The position numbers and the translations under genes were made by a program. Below, one piece after another: positions 15,820 to 24,970 of a stretch of 64,000 nt of DNA. Source of the DNA: an uncultured Holophaga sp. (GTDB lineage Bacteria; Acidobacteriota; Holophagae; Holophagales; Holophagaceae); assembly GCF_963677305.1 (NCBI RefSeq), contig NZ_OY781925.1:3609457-3673456 (forward strand), in the 5' to 3' direction. The notes below the pieces were generated by a model that saw only the letters and a list, made by a program, of their open reading frames with translations, ran no database searches and was not told where the DNA came from. Position 1 is the stretch's first letter. Each line of letters begins with the position of its first letter.

Positions 15820-18440
15820 CACTCACCTCCAATCATGAAGCCCTGGAGCCCGGGTCCCGCCGTGGGATGGAAGGGGCGCCTGAAGGCATCCGGGTACTTG
15901 CGCTTGAGTTCATCCAGATCGGCCTTGGCCACATCCGCCAGGAAGCCGCTGACGGCGTGCCCCACGGCCTTCCGGGAGGTGGTGTGGGCGGGCACGATGG
16001 TGTTGATGGCCCCGCCCCGATCGATGACCCCGGGTTCGATGGGATCCCACTTGGCCCCGTGGTCGATGTAGATGACTCCGGGCATGATGCGCTCGGTGAC
16101 ATAGGCCCCAGCGAGCACCGCACCCCGTTCATTGAAGATCGAGACGATATCACCCTGACCGATGCCCCGTGCCTCCGCGGTGGAGGGATGGAGCCAGACC
16201 GGGTGGTACTGGTAGCCGTCGGGACCGGTGACCTTGCAGGTCTCGATCTCCCGGAGCCAGGTGATGTCCTCATGCTGGGAGTGGACGCTCCAGCGCGGGT
16301 GGTTGGAGCAGACGAGAAGGGGGTATTTCTTGCCCCGCTCTGTCCCGAGAGTCTCCTCGTGGCTGATCCCCTTGGGCACCCACTTGGGCACTGGCGGACG
16401 CTCCAGATCATCCGGGAAGTTGGCCTTGAGCCCTGTGGACTCGAACTCCAGCTTGCCGGTCGGGGTAGTCAGGGGATGCTTCTCAGGGTCCTCGTAAAAG
16501 CGCTGGAAGCCCGCAGGCTCCTTCTCCCAGCCATCGGCGGTGGGGATCACCAGGTAGCCCTTCTCCTTCAGCTCCTCCCAGGTGATGAGATCGGCGCAGC
16601 GGGAGGTCTCGTAGCCGTATTTGATGAGCTCAGGGATGCTCTTGCCGCCGGTGTATTCCTTGAGGAGCCCCAGCTTGTCCGCCAGCATGCAGACGATCTC
16701 ATAGTCACTGTAGGACTCGCCCAGGGGCTCGATGCACTTCTGCTCGGGATAGAGCAGGTTGTACTGGCCGCTGAAGATATCGCCCGCGATGTCATCCTCT
16801 TCGAGCTTGGTGTTCACCGGCAGGATGATGTCAGCCAGGAGGGCGTCGTTCTCCAGCCAGGGGTGCTGGGCCCACATGAACTCGATATCGGGGTGACGCA
16901 TGGCCCGGATGTAGTCGTTGCCGGAGTTCCAGCAGGTGATCCAGGAGGGGGAGTCGGTCCACACAGCGTGGATCTTGGAGCAGCCTGGGGCCGGATAGCT
17001 GCGGTGGACGAACTGGTCCTCCCGGGGCGCCGTCTCGGACTCGCAGCCCCACCAGTCGCACTTGCCCTCCAGGATGGCCTTGGGCACGTAGGTCTTGGGG
17101 ATCGAGGGGTCGTTCTTGTCCGAGGGGTGGCCGCCCGTGTAGGCCGTGCGCAGGTTGGGCACCCGGAAGGGCTTGGGCTGGGCGTACTGATCGGGGAAGT
17201 CGAAGAGCCCCCACTCGATCATCTTCACCTGGTTGACCCCGGGCTTGCCCAGGCCCTGCATGGCCAGGCAGATGTTCTGGAGCCGGGCGGGCTCGGTCGC
17301 GTAGGGCCCCCGGATGCCGGGGCCACCATTCCCGATGACCACGCTGGTGCGCTTGGAGGCCCACTCCCGGGCCAGGGCCTTGATGGTGCGGGCGGGGACC
17401 CCGCAGAGGGGAGCGGCCCACTCGGGGGTCTTGGGAGTACCGTCCTCCTCACCCATGACATAAGCCTCGTAGGCCTCCACACCGACGGCGTGGGTCTTGA
17501 GGTAGTCCTTGTCGTAGGTGCCCTCCTTGAACCAGACGTAGGTGATGGCCAGGTAGAGGGCGGCATCGGTATTGGGCAGCACCGGGATCCAGCGGTCGGC
17601 ATGGACCGCCGCAGCGTAGTTCAGGTCAGGGCAGACGTAGATCTGCTTGATGCCCAGCTCGCTGTACCAGTAGCTCAGTCGGCTGGGGAGCTGGCCCTGC
17701 CAGCCCCAGGGGGTGGTCTCCTGGTCGCAGCCCCAGAAGAGCAGCAGCTCACAGTTCTTGGCCACATCGTAGAGCAGGTTGCTCTGCTTGCCCTGCCCCA
17801 CGGGCTCACAGCCCCAGAAGTGCTTGCTCCCCCACCACCAGCCTTCCCAGGAGTCGGGCTGACGGATCTGGAGGGTGTAGCCACCCCAGAGGGGCAGGAG
17901 CTTGCGACCGGCCCCGTGGCAGGCCTGGACGACCTTGTTCTCACCGTGCTGGTCGCACTGGTAGAGCAGGCAGGTGGGCCCGTAGGCCTCCTTGAGTCGG
18001 CCCATTTCCTTGGCGATGGTGTCCAGCGCCTCTTCCCAGGAGATCCGGACGTATTTGCTCTTGCCCCGGTTCTGGGTGTTGCGCCCCCCGGCTCCCGTGG
18101 AACCCGGGGCGCCGCTGGGATCCCAGTCCACCCGCTTCATGGGATAGCGGATGCGGGCGGGGGAGTAGACCCGCTTCTTGTAGGCCAGGGAGTACGGCGG
18201 CAGCAGGGTCTTCATGCTGGGCTCGAAGACCTTCCCCCGGACCACCATCTTCCAGGGATTCATGTGCTTTTCCGGATCGTACTTCCAGTCGTAATGCATG
18301 GGGCGGATGCGGATGATCCTCCCGTCCTTCACATCCACCATGGACGCGTTGGACCCGTTCTCGGGCACCCCGCAGAAGCTGATGTCCCGTATCAGCGTCT
18401 TCTCGCCCGACTTGCTCTGCTTCGCTCTATCTTCTGCCAT
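15819..18440 (-). CDS. athL: Pyrogallol/phloroglucinol-type transhydroxylase, molybdopterin large subunit
   Basis: DMSO-reductase-family molybdoenzyme that moves hydroxyl groups between trihydroxybenzenes, feeding phloroglucinol into anaerobic ring reduction. 873 residues with this start, against about 875 in Pelobacter acidigallici. AAGGAGG lies 6 nt before the chosen ATG. Active-site segments: CDQHGENK (His165, counterpart of His144) and QIRQPDSWEGWWW (Asp196-Ser197-Trp198, Ser being the expected Mo ligand). No N-terminal CxxC iron-sulfur motif and no twin-arginine signal, both as in this subfamily and consistent with a cytoplasmic enzyme. A C-terminal MopB domain follows (NERGAVLAGAYVTERI). 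Resorcinol hydroxylase or another phenol transhydroxylase of the same family is possible. Confidence 0.87.
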   Translation of the reverse strand: MAEDRAKQSKSGEKTLIRDISFCGVPENGSNASMVDVKDGRIIRIRPMHYDWKYDPEKHMNPWKMVVRGKVFEPSMKTLLPPYSLAYKKRVYSPARIRYPMKRVDWDPSGAPGSTGAGGRNTQNRGKSKYVRISWEEALDTIAKEMGRLKEAYGPTCLLYQCDQHGENKVVQACHGAGRKLLPLWGGYTLQIRQPDSWEGWWWGSKHFWGCEPVGQGKQSNLLYDVAKNCELLLFWGCDQETTPWGWQGQLPSRLSYWYSELGIKQIYVCPDLNYAAAVHADRWIPVLPNTDAALYLAITYVWFKEGTYDKDYLKTHAVGVEAYEAYVMGEEDGTPKTPEWAAPLCGVPARTIKALAREWASKRTSVVIGNGGPGIRGPYATEPARLQNICLAMQGLGKPGVNQVKMIEWGLFDFPDQYAQPKPFRVPNLRTAYTGGHPSDKNDPSIPKTYVPKAILEGKCDWWGCESETAPREDQFVHRSYPAPGCSKIHAVWTDSPSWITCWNSGNDYIRAMRHPDIEFMWAQHPWLENDALLADIILPVNTKLEEDDIAGDIFSGQYNLLYPEQKCIEPLGESYSDYEIVCMLADKLGLLKEYTGGKSIPELIKYGYETSRCADLITWEELKEKGYLVIPTADGWEKEPAGFQRFYEDPEKHPLTTPTGKLEFESTGLKANFPDDLERPPVPKWVPKGISHEETLGTERGKKYPLLVCSNHPRWSVHSQHEDITWLREIETCKVTGPDGYQYHPVWLHPSTAEARGIGQGDIVSIFNERGAVLAGAYVTERIMPGVIYIDHGAKWDPIEPGVIDRGGAINTIVPAHTTSRKAVGHAVSGFLADVAKADLDELKRKYPDAFRRPFHPTAGPGLQGFMIGGE

Positions 18441-18475
18441 GGAGCCTCCTTGGGCTGGTGGGCTATTTCGATAGT

Positions 18476-18491
18476 CGGAATAGCTATTCCG
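18476..18491. promoter_or_regulatory. Perfect 16-bp palindrome upstream of athL (operator candidate)
   Basis: CGGAATAGCTATTCCG is its own reverse complement and lies 36-51 bp before the athL ATG. The half-site ATTCCGCAT continues outward (18486-18494) and recurs at 18562-18570, 76 bp away near the iclR stop. IclR-family operators are short palindromes, and an iclR gene is adjacent, so this is the best candidate for its site (inference). A minus-strand TATAAA at 18550-18555 could be the -10 element. Confidence 0.6.
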
Positions 18492-18575
18492 CATCATGCG
18501 TACGAAAAATTTGCGCCCGACCTCCATGAAAGTCAAAGAAATTGCGTTATTTATAAAAAGAATTCCGCATTGAAT

Positions 18576-19397
18576 TCAGGGAGTCTCCGGACGCCCGAAG
18601 ACCCTTGCCAGCTCGCCGGCGGAGGCCCTGGCCATTTCCGTGATCCGCTTGCGCTCCTTCACCCCGAAGCGCTCCACCGGAGCGATGACGGTCAGGATGG
18701 CCTTGAGTTGATGCCCCGCTCCGAAGACCGGCACCGAGACGGCGCAGATGCCCAGGTCCTGCTCCTCCTGGTCGTATGCCCGCCCCTCCCGGAGCACCTC
18801 CGCCAGCTCCTCCGCAAGCCGCATCGGATCCGTGAGGGTATGGGGTGTGAGCACGGGGTGGGGGGCCCGGAGGAGCCGCTCCCGGGCCGCGGGGGGAAGA
18901 TGGGCGGCCAGGGCCTTCACGCAGGAGTTGGCCAGGTTGCGCATGACCCGGCCCAGAGGCAGGTTGGGCTTGAAGGGGTGACGTGTGGCCACCTGGTCCA
19001 CCACCACGGCGCCCCCCTCGCCCTCCACCGCCAGTTCCACGGTCTCGCCCGTATCCGCCGCCAGCCGCTCCAGGATGGGATGGGTGGAGCGGGCGAAGCC
19101 GACGTAGCTGAGGGAGAGGTAGGCCACGGGGATGGTGGCAGGGCCGATGTGGTACCGCTCCGTCCGGGGATCGAAGGCCAGAAAGCCCTTGAGCTCCAGG
19201 GTTCGGAGCATCCGGTAGGCCGTGGTCTTCGAGGTGCCCGTCGCCCGGGAGAGCTCGTCCAGGCCCCACTCCGGATGCTCCACATCAAAGAGGCTCAGCA
19301 TGGAGAGCCCCCGGCCCAGGGCCTGGACGAAGATGTCCCCGTTGTCTTCGGGAGCTCCCTCCAGGGAGTTCCGGGTCCTTCCACCGATCCGCGCCAA
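18576..19397 (-). CDS. IclR-family transcriptional regulator
   Basis: DNA-binding regulator, 273 residues. N-terminal winged helix-turn-helix (WGLDELSRATGTSKTTAYRML, about residues 38-58) and C-terminal ligand-binding domain (VELAVEGEGGAVVVDQV; DLGICAVSVPVFG; RITEMARASAGELARVF). I choose the TTG at 19397: GGAGGG sits 7 nt upstream and the gpmI stop is just before it, whereas earlier in-frame codons run inside gpmI. It lies between gpmI and athLS on the same strand, so it may be made from the gpmI transcript and act on athLS. IclR proteins often sense aromatic acids, which fits the context. Confidence 0.87.
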   Translation of the reverse strand: MARIGGRTRNSLEGAPEDNGDIFVQALGRGLSMLSLFDVEHPEWGLDELSRATGTSKTTAYRMLRTLELKGFLAFDPRTERYHIGPATIPVAYLSLSYVGFARSTHPILERLAADTGETVELAVEGEGGAVVVDQVATRHPFKPNLPLGRVMRNLANSCVKALAAHLPPAARERLLRAPHPVLTPHTLTDPMRLAEELAEVLREGRAYDQEEQDLGICAVSVPVFGAGHQLKAILTVIAPVERFGVKERKRITEMARASAGELARVFGRPETP

Positions 19398-19410
19398 GGG
19401 GCGACCCTCC

Positions 19411-20934
19411 TCAGAACAGGCTCTCGCCCTCCATCTCCGTGGGCTGGGGGATCCCCATGAGCTTGAGCAGGGTGGGGGCCACATCGCAGAGGGCCCCACC
19501 GGTGCGGAGCTGACGGCCTTCGAAACCCTGGCCCACCAGCACGGCCGGTACAGGGCTCATGGTGTGGGCCGTGTGGGGGTTGCCCTTCTCATCGCGCATG
19601 ATTTCGCTGTTCCCATGGTCGGCCGTGATGAGCACGGCCCCCTGGCGGTCCAGGGTGGCCCGGACGATCTGGCGCACGGCATCGTCCACCACGGCGCAGG
19701 CGGTGACGGCAGCATCCAGCACGCCGGTGTGCCCCACCATGTCGCCGTTGGCCAGATTGCAGACGACCAGGGCGTAGTCCTCCCCCTGGAGGGCCTTCAC
19801 CACCCCCCGGGTGACCTCGTGGGCGCTCATCTCGGGCTGCAGATCGTAGGTGGCCACCTTGGGCGAGGGCACCAGGATCCGGTCCTCGCCAACCAGGGGG
19901 TCCTCCTTGCCGCCATTGAAGAAATAGGTGACGTGGGCATACTTCTCCGTCTCGGCCGTGCGAAGCTGGCGCAGCCCCCGCTCGGCGATCACCTCACCCA
20001 GGATGCGGGTGAGGTTCTGGGGCGGATAGGCCACGGAGACGTAGGGCTCCAACTCCCGGTCGTACTGGGTGAAGGTGAGGAGCTTCACCTTGGGGCGGTG
20101 GGCCTGGGGGAAGCCCTCGAAGGCGGGGTTCACCAGGGCATGGCAGAACTGCCGTGCCCGGTCGGCCCGGAAGTTGAAGAAGATCACGCCGTCCCCGTCC
20201 TGGATGGGGTGGAAGTCCGGTAGGCGGGTGGGTGCCACGAACTCATCGGTCTCGCCCCGGTCATAGGCGGCCCGGACCCCGGACAGGGCATCGGGGGCCT
20301 CCTGCTCGGCCTGTCCGTCCACCAGCATCCGCCAAGCGCGCTCCACCCGCTCCCAGCGGTTGTCGCGATCCATGACCACGTACCGGCCACAGAGAGAGCC
20401 CAGCTTCACCAAAGGGCAGTCGGAGAGCTGCTTCTGGACCCACTGGAGGTAGGTGCCGGCGCTCTTCTGCTCGGTATCCCGGCCATCCAGGTAGGCGTGG
20501 ATGGTGGTGGCCACCCCTTCAGCCTGGGCCCACTGGGCCAAGGCCGCCAGGTGGCTCTGGTGGCTGTGCACCCCGCCATCGGACACCAGGCCCATCAGAT
20601 GGAGGCGTCCCCCGGTGGTCCGCAGGTTGCGCATGAGGTAGCCCATGGCCGGGTTCTCCCGGAAGCTGCCTTTGCGGATGGCGGCATCGATGCGCGTCAG
20701 TTCCTGCCAGACCACCCGTCCGGCCCCCAGGTTCATGTGACCGACCTCGGAGTTCCCGAACTGGCCCTCGGGCAGTCCCACCGCCTCACCGCTGGTCTGG
20801 AGCTGGGTGGCGGCGTAGCGCCGCCGCAGGTCATTGAGGTGGGGCATCCCCGCAACGAAGGGGGCGTCGAAGGCATTGCGGGGGCCATCCCCCAGGCCAT
20901 CCAGGATGAGGAGCGTGATCGGACCGGGAATCAT
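19411..20934 (-). CDS. gpmI: 2,3-bisphosphoglycerate-independent phosphoglycerate mutase
   Basis: Interconverts 3- and 2-phosphoglycerate in glycolysis and gluconeogenesis; Mn-dependent alkaline-phosphatase-superfamily enzyme. 507 residues, the usual length. Catalytic Ser62 sits in GQFGNSEVGHMNLGAGR; later metal ligands appear in NLANGDMVGHTG and ITADHGNSE; substrate-binding AYLDGRDTEQKSA is present. Start MIPGPITLLILDGLGD chosen for AGAGG 5-6 nt upstream and because the family begins near this point. The iclR ribosome binding site directly follows its stop. Confidence 0.96.
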   Translation of the reverse strand: MIPGPITLLILDGLGDGPRNAFDAPFVAGMPHLNDLRRRYAATQLQTSGEAVGLPEGQFGNSEVGHMNLGAGRVVWQELTRIDAAIRKGSFRENPAMGYLMRNLRTTGGRLHLMGLVSDGGVHSHQSHLAALAQWAQAEGVATTIHAYLDGRDTEQKSAGTYLQWVQKQLSDCPLVKLGSLCGRYVVMDRDNRWERVERAWRMLVDGQAEQEAPDALSGVRAAYDRGETDEFVAPTRLPDFHPIQDGDGVIFFNFRADRARQFCHALVNPAFEGFPQAHRPKVKLLTFTQYDRELEPYVSVAYPPQNLTRILGEVIAERGLRQLRTAETEKYAHVTYFFNGGKEDPLVGEDRILVPSPKVATYDLQPEMSAHEVTRGVVKALQGEDYALVVCNLANGDMVGHTGVLDAAVTACAVVDDAVRQIVRATLDRQGAVLITADHGNSEIMRDEKGNPHTAHTMSPVPAVLVGQGFEGRQLRTGGALCDVAPTLLKLMGIPQPTEMEGESLF

Positions 20935-21071
20935 CAGGACCTCTCTACGAAACAAGACCGGACATCCGGCACACGGAAGAGCCTCCAGGATAGTCTATGC
21001 GTGTGCCGACGTATTGGATGGAGGGCACGTCGAGTACCGAGGGGCTGGGGCCGACGGGAATGGCACGGGGC

Positions 21072-22421
21072 TCAATAGGGAAGGAGCTGGCCCCCACCCT
21101 TCAGGGCGAGGGTGCGCCCCCCCAGGCTGGGGCTGGCACTGGCCCGATAGTGGACGGTGCCCTTCCCTTCGATGCGTGCAGCACTCTCGGCATCCAGGGA
21201 GGTCAGCCAGGATTCCCCCACTGCCTCCCAGCGGGATCCGGCATCCAGGCGGATCACGGACTGCCTGGCCGTATGCTCGGCATTGAGGCTGCCCTGCAGC
21301 ATGGAACCCTCCTTGAGACTCAGCTCGAGACTCGAGACCCCATCCGCAGTGAGGCGCCCCTGGAGCTTCTGCCGGCTGGCCGTCAGCACCACGTGCCCCC
21401 CGTTGGCACCGCTGCGCCCCCAGCGAGACCCCGCGGCCTTCAACAGCCAGCCGTCCTTCGTCTCCAGGTGGACCCCCTGGAGCTCAATGAAGCCCCTCGC
21501 ATTGGTCACGAAGAAGAGCGGACCGCCCTGCCCAGCGTAGACAAGACGTCCCCCTCGGGCGATGAAGCGGCCGTCGGACCCCTCGGCATCCCCTGAGAAG
21601 CTCTGGTAGAGCATGACGCCCCACTTCCCCATGACGGAGGAGGTGGTGTCGCAGTCCTGCAGACGGATCAGATTTGAGCCCTCGATGACAGCGGCCTCTG
21701 CCCCAGTAGCGTTGAGCCGGCTGCCCCTCAACTCGATGTCTCCGGTGGAATAGACCGCTGGAGAATCGGTCCCGCGGGTCTCCACCACACAATCTGTGAC
21801 CCGGATGCGCCCGCCGCCCCGGTCCGTGGCCACGGCCCCCGAGTTCGCCCCCAGAGTGATCATGCCGCTGGAGGTGATCTCCAGCTCCCCCTCGCGGGTG
21901 CACATGACCGCGTGCCCGCCCTGGGCCAGGTCCCGGATGCGGCAGCGGCTGACAGTGGCCTTGGAGCCCTTGCCCTGGACGAAGATCCCATTGGCTCCGG
22001 TCCCCTCGGTGAGAAGGTCCAGGTGCTCGATGTGGGCCAGTCCTCCGGTGGTCACCAGGACCCCGGCGTTGAGCCCGAAGAAGCTGCTCGCCTCTAGACT
22101 GGAGGAATCCCCCCGGGTGCTGAGGCTCGAATCCCGGAGCACCAGCTCCCCCTTGTCGGCGACCAGGATCCCAGAGGTATCCTTCTGCTCCGCCGTCCCG
22201 GTCCAGTCCTTGAGCACCTCCTTCCGGGAGGCCACGGTCAGCGTGGCCTGGAAGCTGGTGGGCTCCTGAACGGGCCCGCCGGGAGGAGGCATGGGGGGAA
22301 GCCCCTGCCCGGCCCTCCCCTCAGGGGGCGGACCGGGTGGCGGCTCCTGAGCTCCCAGGATGAGCCCCATGCAAAGGAGCCCCAGTCCCCAACCCGCCCG
22401 TTTGGATCCCATCCGCTTCAT
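21072..22421 (-). CDS. Secreted right-handed beta-helix protein, unknown function
   Basis: 449 residues. A signal peptide (MKRMGSKRAGWGLGLLCMGLILGAQ) is followed by a Pro/Gly-rich linker (about residues 25-55) and then many short repeats of the type G-x-I/L-x-V/L-x-D/N-(S/C)-x-(I/V), for example LVLRDSSLSTRGDSS, ATVSRCRIRDLAQGG, IRVTDCVVETRGTDS and IELRGSRLNATG. This periodicity is that of a parallel beta-helix found in adhesins and polysaccharide-active proteins. GGAGGTG lies 5 nt before the ATG. No catalytic motif recognised. It stands alone between gpmI and a non-coding stretch. Confidence 0.75.
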   Translation of the reverse strand: MKRMGSKRAGWGLGLLCMGLILGAQEPPPGPPPEGRAGQGLPPMPPPGGPVQEPTSFQATLTVASRKEVLKDWTGTAEQKDTSGILVADKGELVLRDSSLSTRGDSSSLEASSFFGLNAGVLVTTGGLAHIEHLDLLTEGTGANGIFVQGKGSKATVSRCRIRDLAQGGHAVMCTREGELEITSSGMITLGANSGAVATDRGGGRIRVTDCVVETRGTDSPAVYSTGDIELRGSRLNATGAEAAVIEGSNLIRLQDCDTTSSVMGKWGVMLYQSFSGDAEGSDGRFIARGGRLVYAGQGGPLFFVTNARGFIELQGVHLETKDGWLLKAAGSRWGRSGANGGHVVLTASRQKLQGRLTADGVSSLELSLKEGSMLQGSLNAEHTARQSVIRLDAGSRWEAVGESWLTSLDAESAARIEGKGTVHYRASASPSLGGRTLALKGGGQLLPY

Positions 22422-22855
22422 CCTGCACCTCCGGCGGCATGCGCCATCCCCAGCATAGAGCGACCGAGGCGCCGGGATCTGCGCCGGCGGACGGATGGCA
22501 CCGCCTGCTGGCCCAACGGTCCGGGAGGCCGGTCCCAGGAACCGTCAGCTCGACAGCCAGTGGGCTGTTCTCGCCTCCTGGACGGAGTCCGCAGATGCCT
22601 CTGCCCGCAGGCGAACTCCTCCTTGCCCAGCCCCCAGCCCCGTCCATACACCCCCTGCGCAGGCTGCGGCGCCTGCCCGCCCGGCCCTTCCCGCGACTCG
22701 GATCACGCCCCATCCGGGCCTGCCGAATCTGGCATGACGGACTCCGGAAAGCAGGATATGCTACCCGTCAACGAGACGGGGTCCAGTTGCCCTGCCCTGG
22801 ACCAATCACCCCCACCACGACACCCCGCTGGGTCGTCCAACCACTGAGGTCAACC
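22422..22855. other. 434-bp intergenic stretch between divergent genes
   Basis: GC-rich sequence between the starts of the beta-helix gene (minus) and the ferredoxin gene (plus). It must hold both promoters, but I see no convincing -35/-10 pair, repeat or RNA structure. Long open frames here have no recognisable protein features. Confidence 0.5.
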
Positions 22856-23026
22856 ATGGCTCACAAGATTTCCGACGCCTGTGTCTCCTGCGGCGCCTGC
22901 GCCTCCGAGTGCCCTGTCCAGGCCATCTCCGAGGGTCCCTCCACCTACCAGATCAATGCCGACACCTGTGTGGACTGCGGCGCCTGCGTCAGCGTCTGCC
23001 CCACCAGCGCCATCTCCCCCGCCTAG
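22856..23026 (+). CDS. 2x[4Fe-4S] ferredoxin (clostridial type)
   Basis: Low-potential electron carrier, 56 residues. Two complete motifs: CVSCGACASECP and CVDCGACVSVCP, each followed by AIS. It starts MAHKISDAC with TGAGGT upstream of the ATG. Such ferredoxins serve pyruvate:ferredoxin oxidoreductase, hydrogenases and other anaerobic redox enzymes. It stands alone and is followed by a strong terminator. Confidence 0.95.
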   Translation: MAHKISDACVSCGACASECPVQAISEGPSTYQINADTCVDCGACVSVCPTSAISPA

Positions 23027-23040
23027 TCGCAGGGAATCCA

Positions 23041-23074
23041 TAAGAGAGGGCCCGGTTCGCCGGGCCCTCTCTTA
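23041..23074. terminator. Bidirectional hairpin terminator between ferredoxin and pyrB
   Basis: TAAGAGAGGGCCCGG and CCGGGCCCTCTCTTA form a perfect 15-bp stem closed by a TTCG tetraloop. It lies 14 bp after the ferredoxin stop and 19 bp before the end of pyrB, so it can serve both convergent transcripts. T-tracts are short on either side. Confidence 0.85.
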
Positions 23075-23093
23075 TGGGGGAGACAGGCCCCGG

Positions 23094-24050
23094 TCAGTTG
23101 CCCATGAGCGCGTTGTTCAGCAGGAAGAGCACAGCCATGCGCACGGGCACCCCGTTGGTCACCTGGTCCAGGATGAGGCTGTTGGGGCCATCAGCCACCT
23201 CGGAGGTGATCTCGACCCCACGGTTCATGGGACCGGGATGCAGGAGAGCCACCCCTGGCTTGGCCCGCTGCATGCGGACGGCATTGAGCTGGTAGAAGCG
23301 GACATATTCCCCCTGGCCGGGGATGTAGGCCCCAGTGCCCCGCTCGAACTGGCAACGGAGCATCATGATGGCGTCCATGTCCGGCAGGATCTCGTCGAAG
23401 TCGTGGGTGCAGGAGATGCCGGGCCAAGTCTCCTGGAGGTCCCGGGGGAGGAGGGTGGGAGGCCCCACAAGGGTCACATGCGCGCCCATCTTCGTCAGAA
23501 GCCAGAGGTTGGACCGCACCACCCGGCTGTTGCGGATATCGCCCACGATGGCCACCTTCAGACCCTCCAGGTGGCCAAAGCGCTTGCGGAGGGTGTAGGC
23601 GTCCAGGAGGGCCTGGGTGGGATGCTCCCGCGCTCCATCCCCCGCATTGACGATGCTCGCCTGGGTGATGTGCTGGGCCAGGAGGATCGGGGCCCCAGGC
23701 GCGCTGTGCCGCATCACGATGAGATCGGGCCGCATGGCCTGGAGGTTCATGGCGGTATCGATCAGGGTCTCGCCCTTGGAGAGGGAGCTGCTCTCTGCGG
23801 AGAAGTTGATGATCTCCGCAGAGAGGCGCTTCTCGGCGATCTCGAAACTGTTGCGGGTCCGGGTGCTGTTCTCGAAGAAGAGGTTCACCACCAGACGTTT
23901 GCGCAGGGCCGGCACGATCTTGATCTCGGGACGGTCACAGACCTCCTCGAAGGCCTGGGCCTGATCCAGGATGGTCTGGATGTCCTGGGGAACCAAGGGT
24001 TCGATGCCCAGGAGATGGCGGTGGGGGAAGTGGTAGCGTGCCTGGGTCAT
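23094..24050 (-). CDS. pyrB: Aspartate carbamoyltransferase, catalytic chain
   Basis: Makes N-carbamoyl-aspartate, the committed step of pyrimidine synthesis. 318 residues. Carbamoyl-phosphate loop [13 protein letters not shown], the [12 protein letters not shown] loop, [12 protein letters not shown] and [10 protein letters not shown] are all present. The start MTQARYHF lies 1 bp after the pyrR stop, so translation is probably coupled. No pyrC or pyrI follows; the next feature is the shared terminator. Confidence 0.96.
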   Translation of the reverse strand: MTQARYHFPHRHLLGIEPLVPQDIQTILDQAQAFEEVCDRPEIKIVPALRKRLVVNLFFENSTRTRNSFEIAEKRLSAEIINFSAESSSLSKGETLIDTAMNLQAMRPDLIVMRHSAPGAPILLAQHITQASIVNAGDGAREHPTQALLDAYTLRKRFGHLEGLKVAIVGDIRNSRVVRSNLWLLTKMGAHVTLVGPPTLLPRDLQETWPGISCTHDFDEILPDMDAIMMLRCQFERGTGAYIPGQGEYVRFYQLNAVRMQRAKPGVALLHPGPMNRGVEITSEVADGPNSLILDQVTNGVPVRMAVLFLLNNALMGN

Positions 24051-24051
24051 G

Positions 24052-24588
24052 TCAGCCTCGCGTCTCCAGGAAAACACCGTCGCAGCCGTCCACCTCACGC
24101 ACCTTCACCGAGACCCGCTGCCCCTCGGCCACATCCAGCTTGAGGCCCAGGAAGTCGGCCTGGATGGGCAGTTCCCGCCCGCCGCGGTCCACCAGCACCG
24201 CCAGCCAGACCCGCTTGGGGCGCCCGTGGTCCAGGAGGGCATCCAGGGCCGCCCGGATGGTGCGGCCGGAGAAGAGCACATCGTCCACCAGCACCACGGT
24301 TCGTCCCTTGAGGGAAAAGGGGATCTCCGTGGGCCGCACCAGAGGCACCCCGGCCTTCTCGGCCAGGTCATCGCGGTAGAGGGTGATGTCCAGGACCCCC
24401 ACGGGGACCTCCTGACCCAGGATGGACGAGAGCTGGCCGGCCAGACGCTCTGCCAGGGGCAGGCCCCGGCTGCGGATGCCCACCAGGGCCAGGGATTCGT
24501 CGGCCCCGAAGGCAGCGGCGATCTCGCGACAGAGGCGCTGGAGATGGGCTTCCACACGGGCGGCATCGAGGAGGCAGGCATCAGTCAT
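24052..24588 (-). CDS. pyrR: PyrR regulator / uracil phosphoribosyltransferase
   Basis: 178-residue type I phosphoribosyltransferase-fold protein. PRPP loop [22 protein letters not shown] and the [14 protein letters not shown] segment identify PyrR, which in many bacteria binds pyr mRNA to promote attenuation and has weak uracil phosphoribosyltransferase activity. It directly precedes pyrB. I did not find an obvious PyrR-binding attenuator before it; the upstream neighbour is a small membrane-protein gene. Confidence 0.93.
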   Translation of the reverse strand: MTDACLLDAARVEAHLQRLCREIAAAFGADESLALVGIRSRGLPLAERLAGQLSSILGQEVPVGVLDITLYRDDLAEKAGVPLVRPTEIPFSLKGRTVVLVDDVLFSGRTIRAALDALLDHGRPKRVWLAVLVDRGGRELPIQADFLGLKLDVAEGQRVSVKVREVDGCDGVFLETRG

Positions 24589-24617
24589 GGCAACTCCGTG
24601 CAGACGGCATGGATGGG

Positions 24618-24956
24618 TCAGTGGTCGGAATCATGGAGGAAGCGGACCAGCAGTCGGTCCACCAATTCCCAGACCTCCAGGAGGGCCCCCAGGGCCATGG
24701 CCAACCCGATCCCCAGGAGTACCCCCCGGCCCCAGGGGCCAAGCAGGAAGCGGGCGACATCGGGCCAGTACCACACGAACTCGGGCAACCGGTAGCGACT
24801 GTAGAGCGCCAGGCTCCCCAGCAGCATGCCCCCCCACATGAGATAGCAGAAGCGTACCCCGCGGACCAGGGAATCCCAGAGGAAGGGGCGGGGGCGGGTC
24901 GAAGCCATCCTCCTAGAGTAACCCGGGCCGGGGCTTTCGGGACGAGCCTGCGCCAC
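24618..24956 (-). CDS. Small hypothetical membrane protein
   Basis: 112 residues with two hydrophobic helices (CYLMWGGMLLGSLALYS and LLGIGLAMALGALLEVW) and no recognised family. I use the GTG at 24956 because AAGGAGGG lies 7 nt before it, immediately after the frr stop; an ATG 48 bases further in has the Shine-Dalgarno-like sequence directly abutting it and is less likely. It sits between frr and pyrR on the same strand, probably co-transcribed. Confidence 0.6.
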   Translation of the reverse strand: MAQARPESPGPGYSRRMASTRPRPFLWDSLVRGVRFCYLMWGGMLLGSLALYSRYRLPEFVWYWPDVARFLLGPWGRGVLLGIGLAMALGALLEVWELVDRLLVRFLHDSDH

Positions 24957-24970
24957 AGCCCGGCCCTCCT

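Noticed and set aside
15867..19460. 1197-codon plus-strand frame opposite the transhydroxylase and IclR genes
   Set aside because: No domain-like content, low-complexity Gly/Ala/Leu composition, and it is antisense to strongly supported genes.
22439..22855. Long frames upstream of the ferredoxin that would extend its N-terminus
   Set aside because: The extension is low-complexity and Pro/Arg-rich, while the 56-residue ferredoxin starting MAHKISDAC is complete and has its own ribosome binding site.
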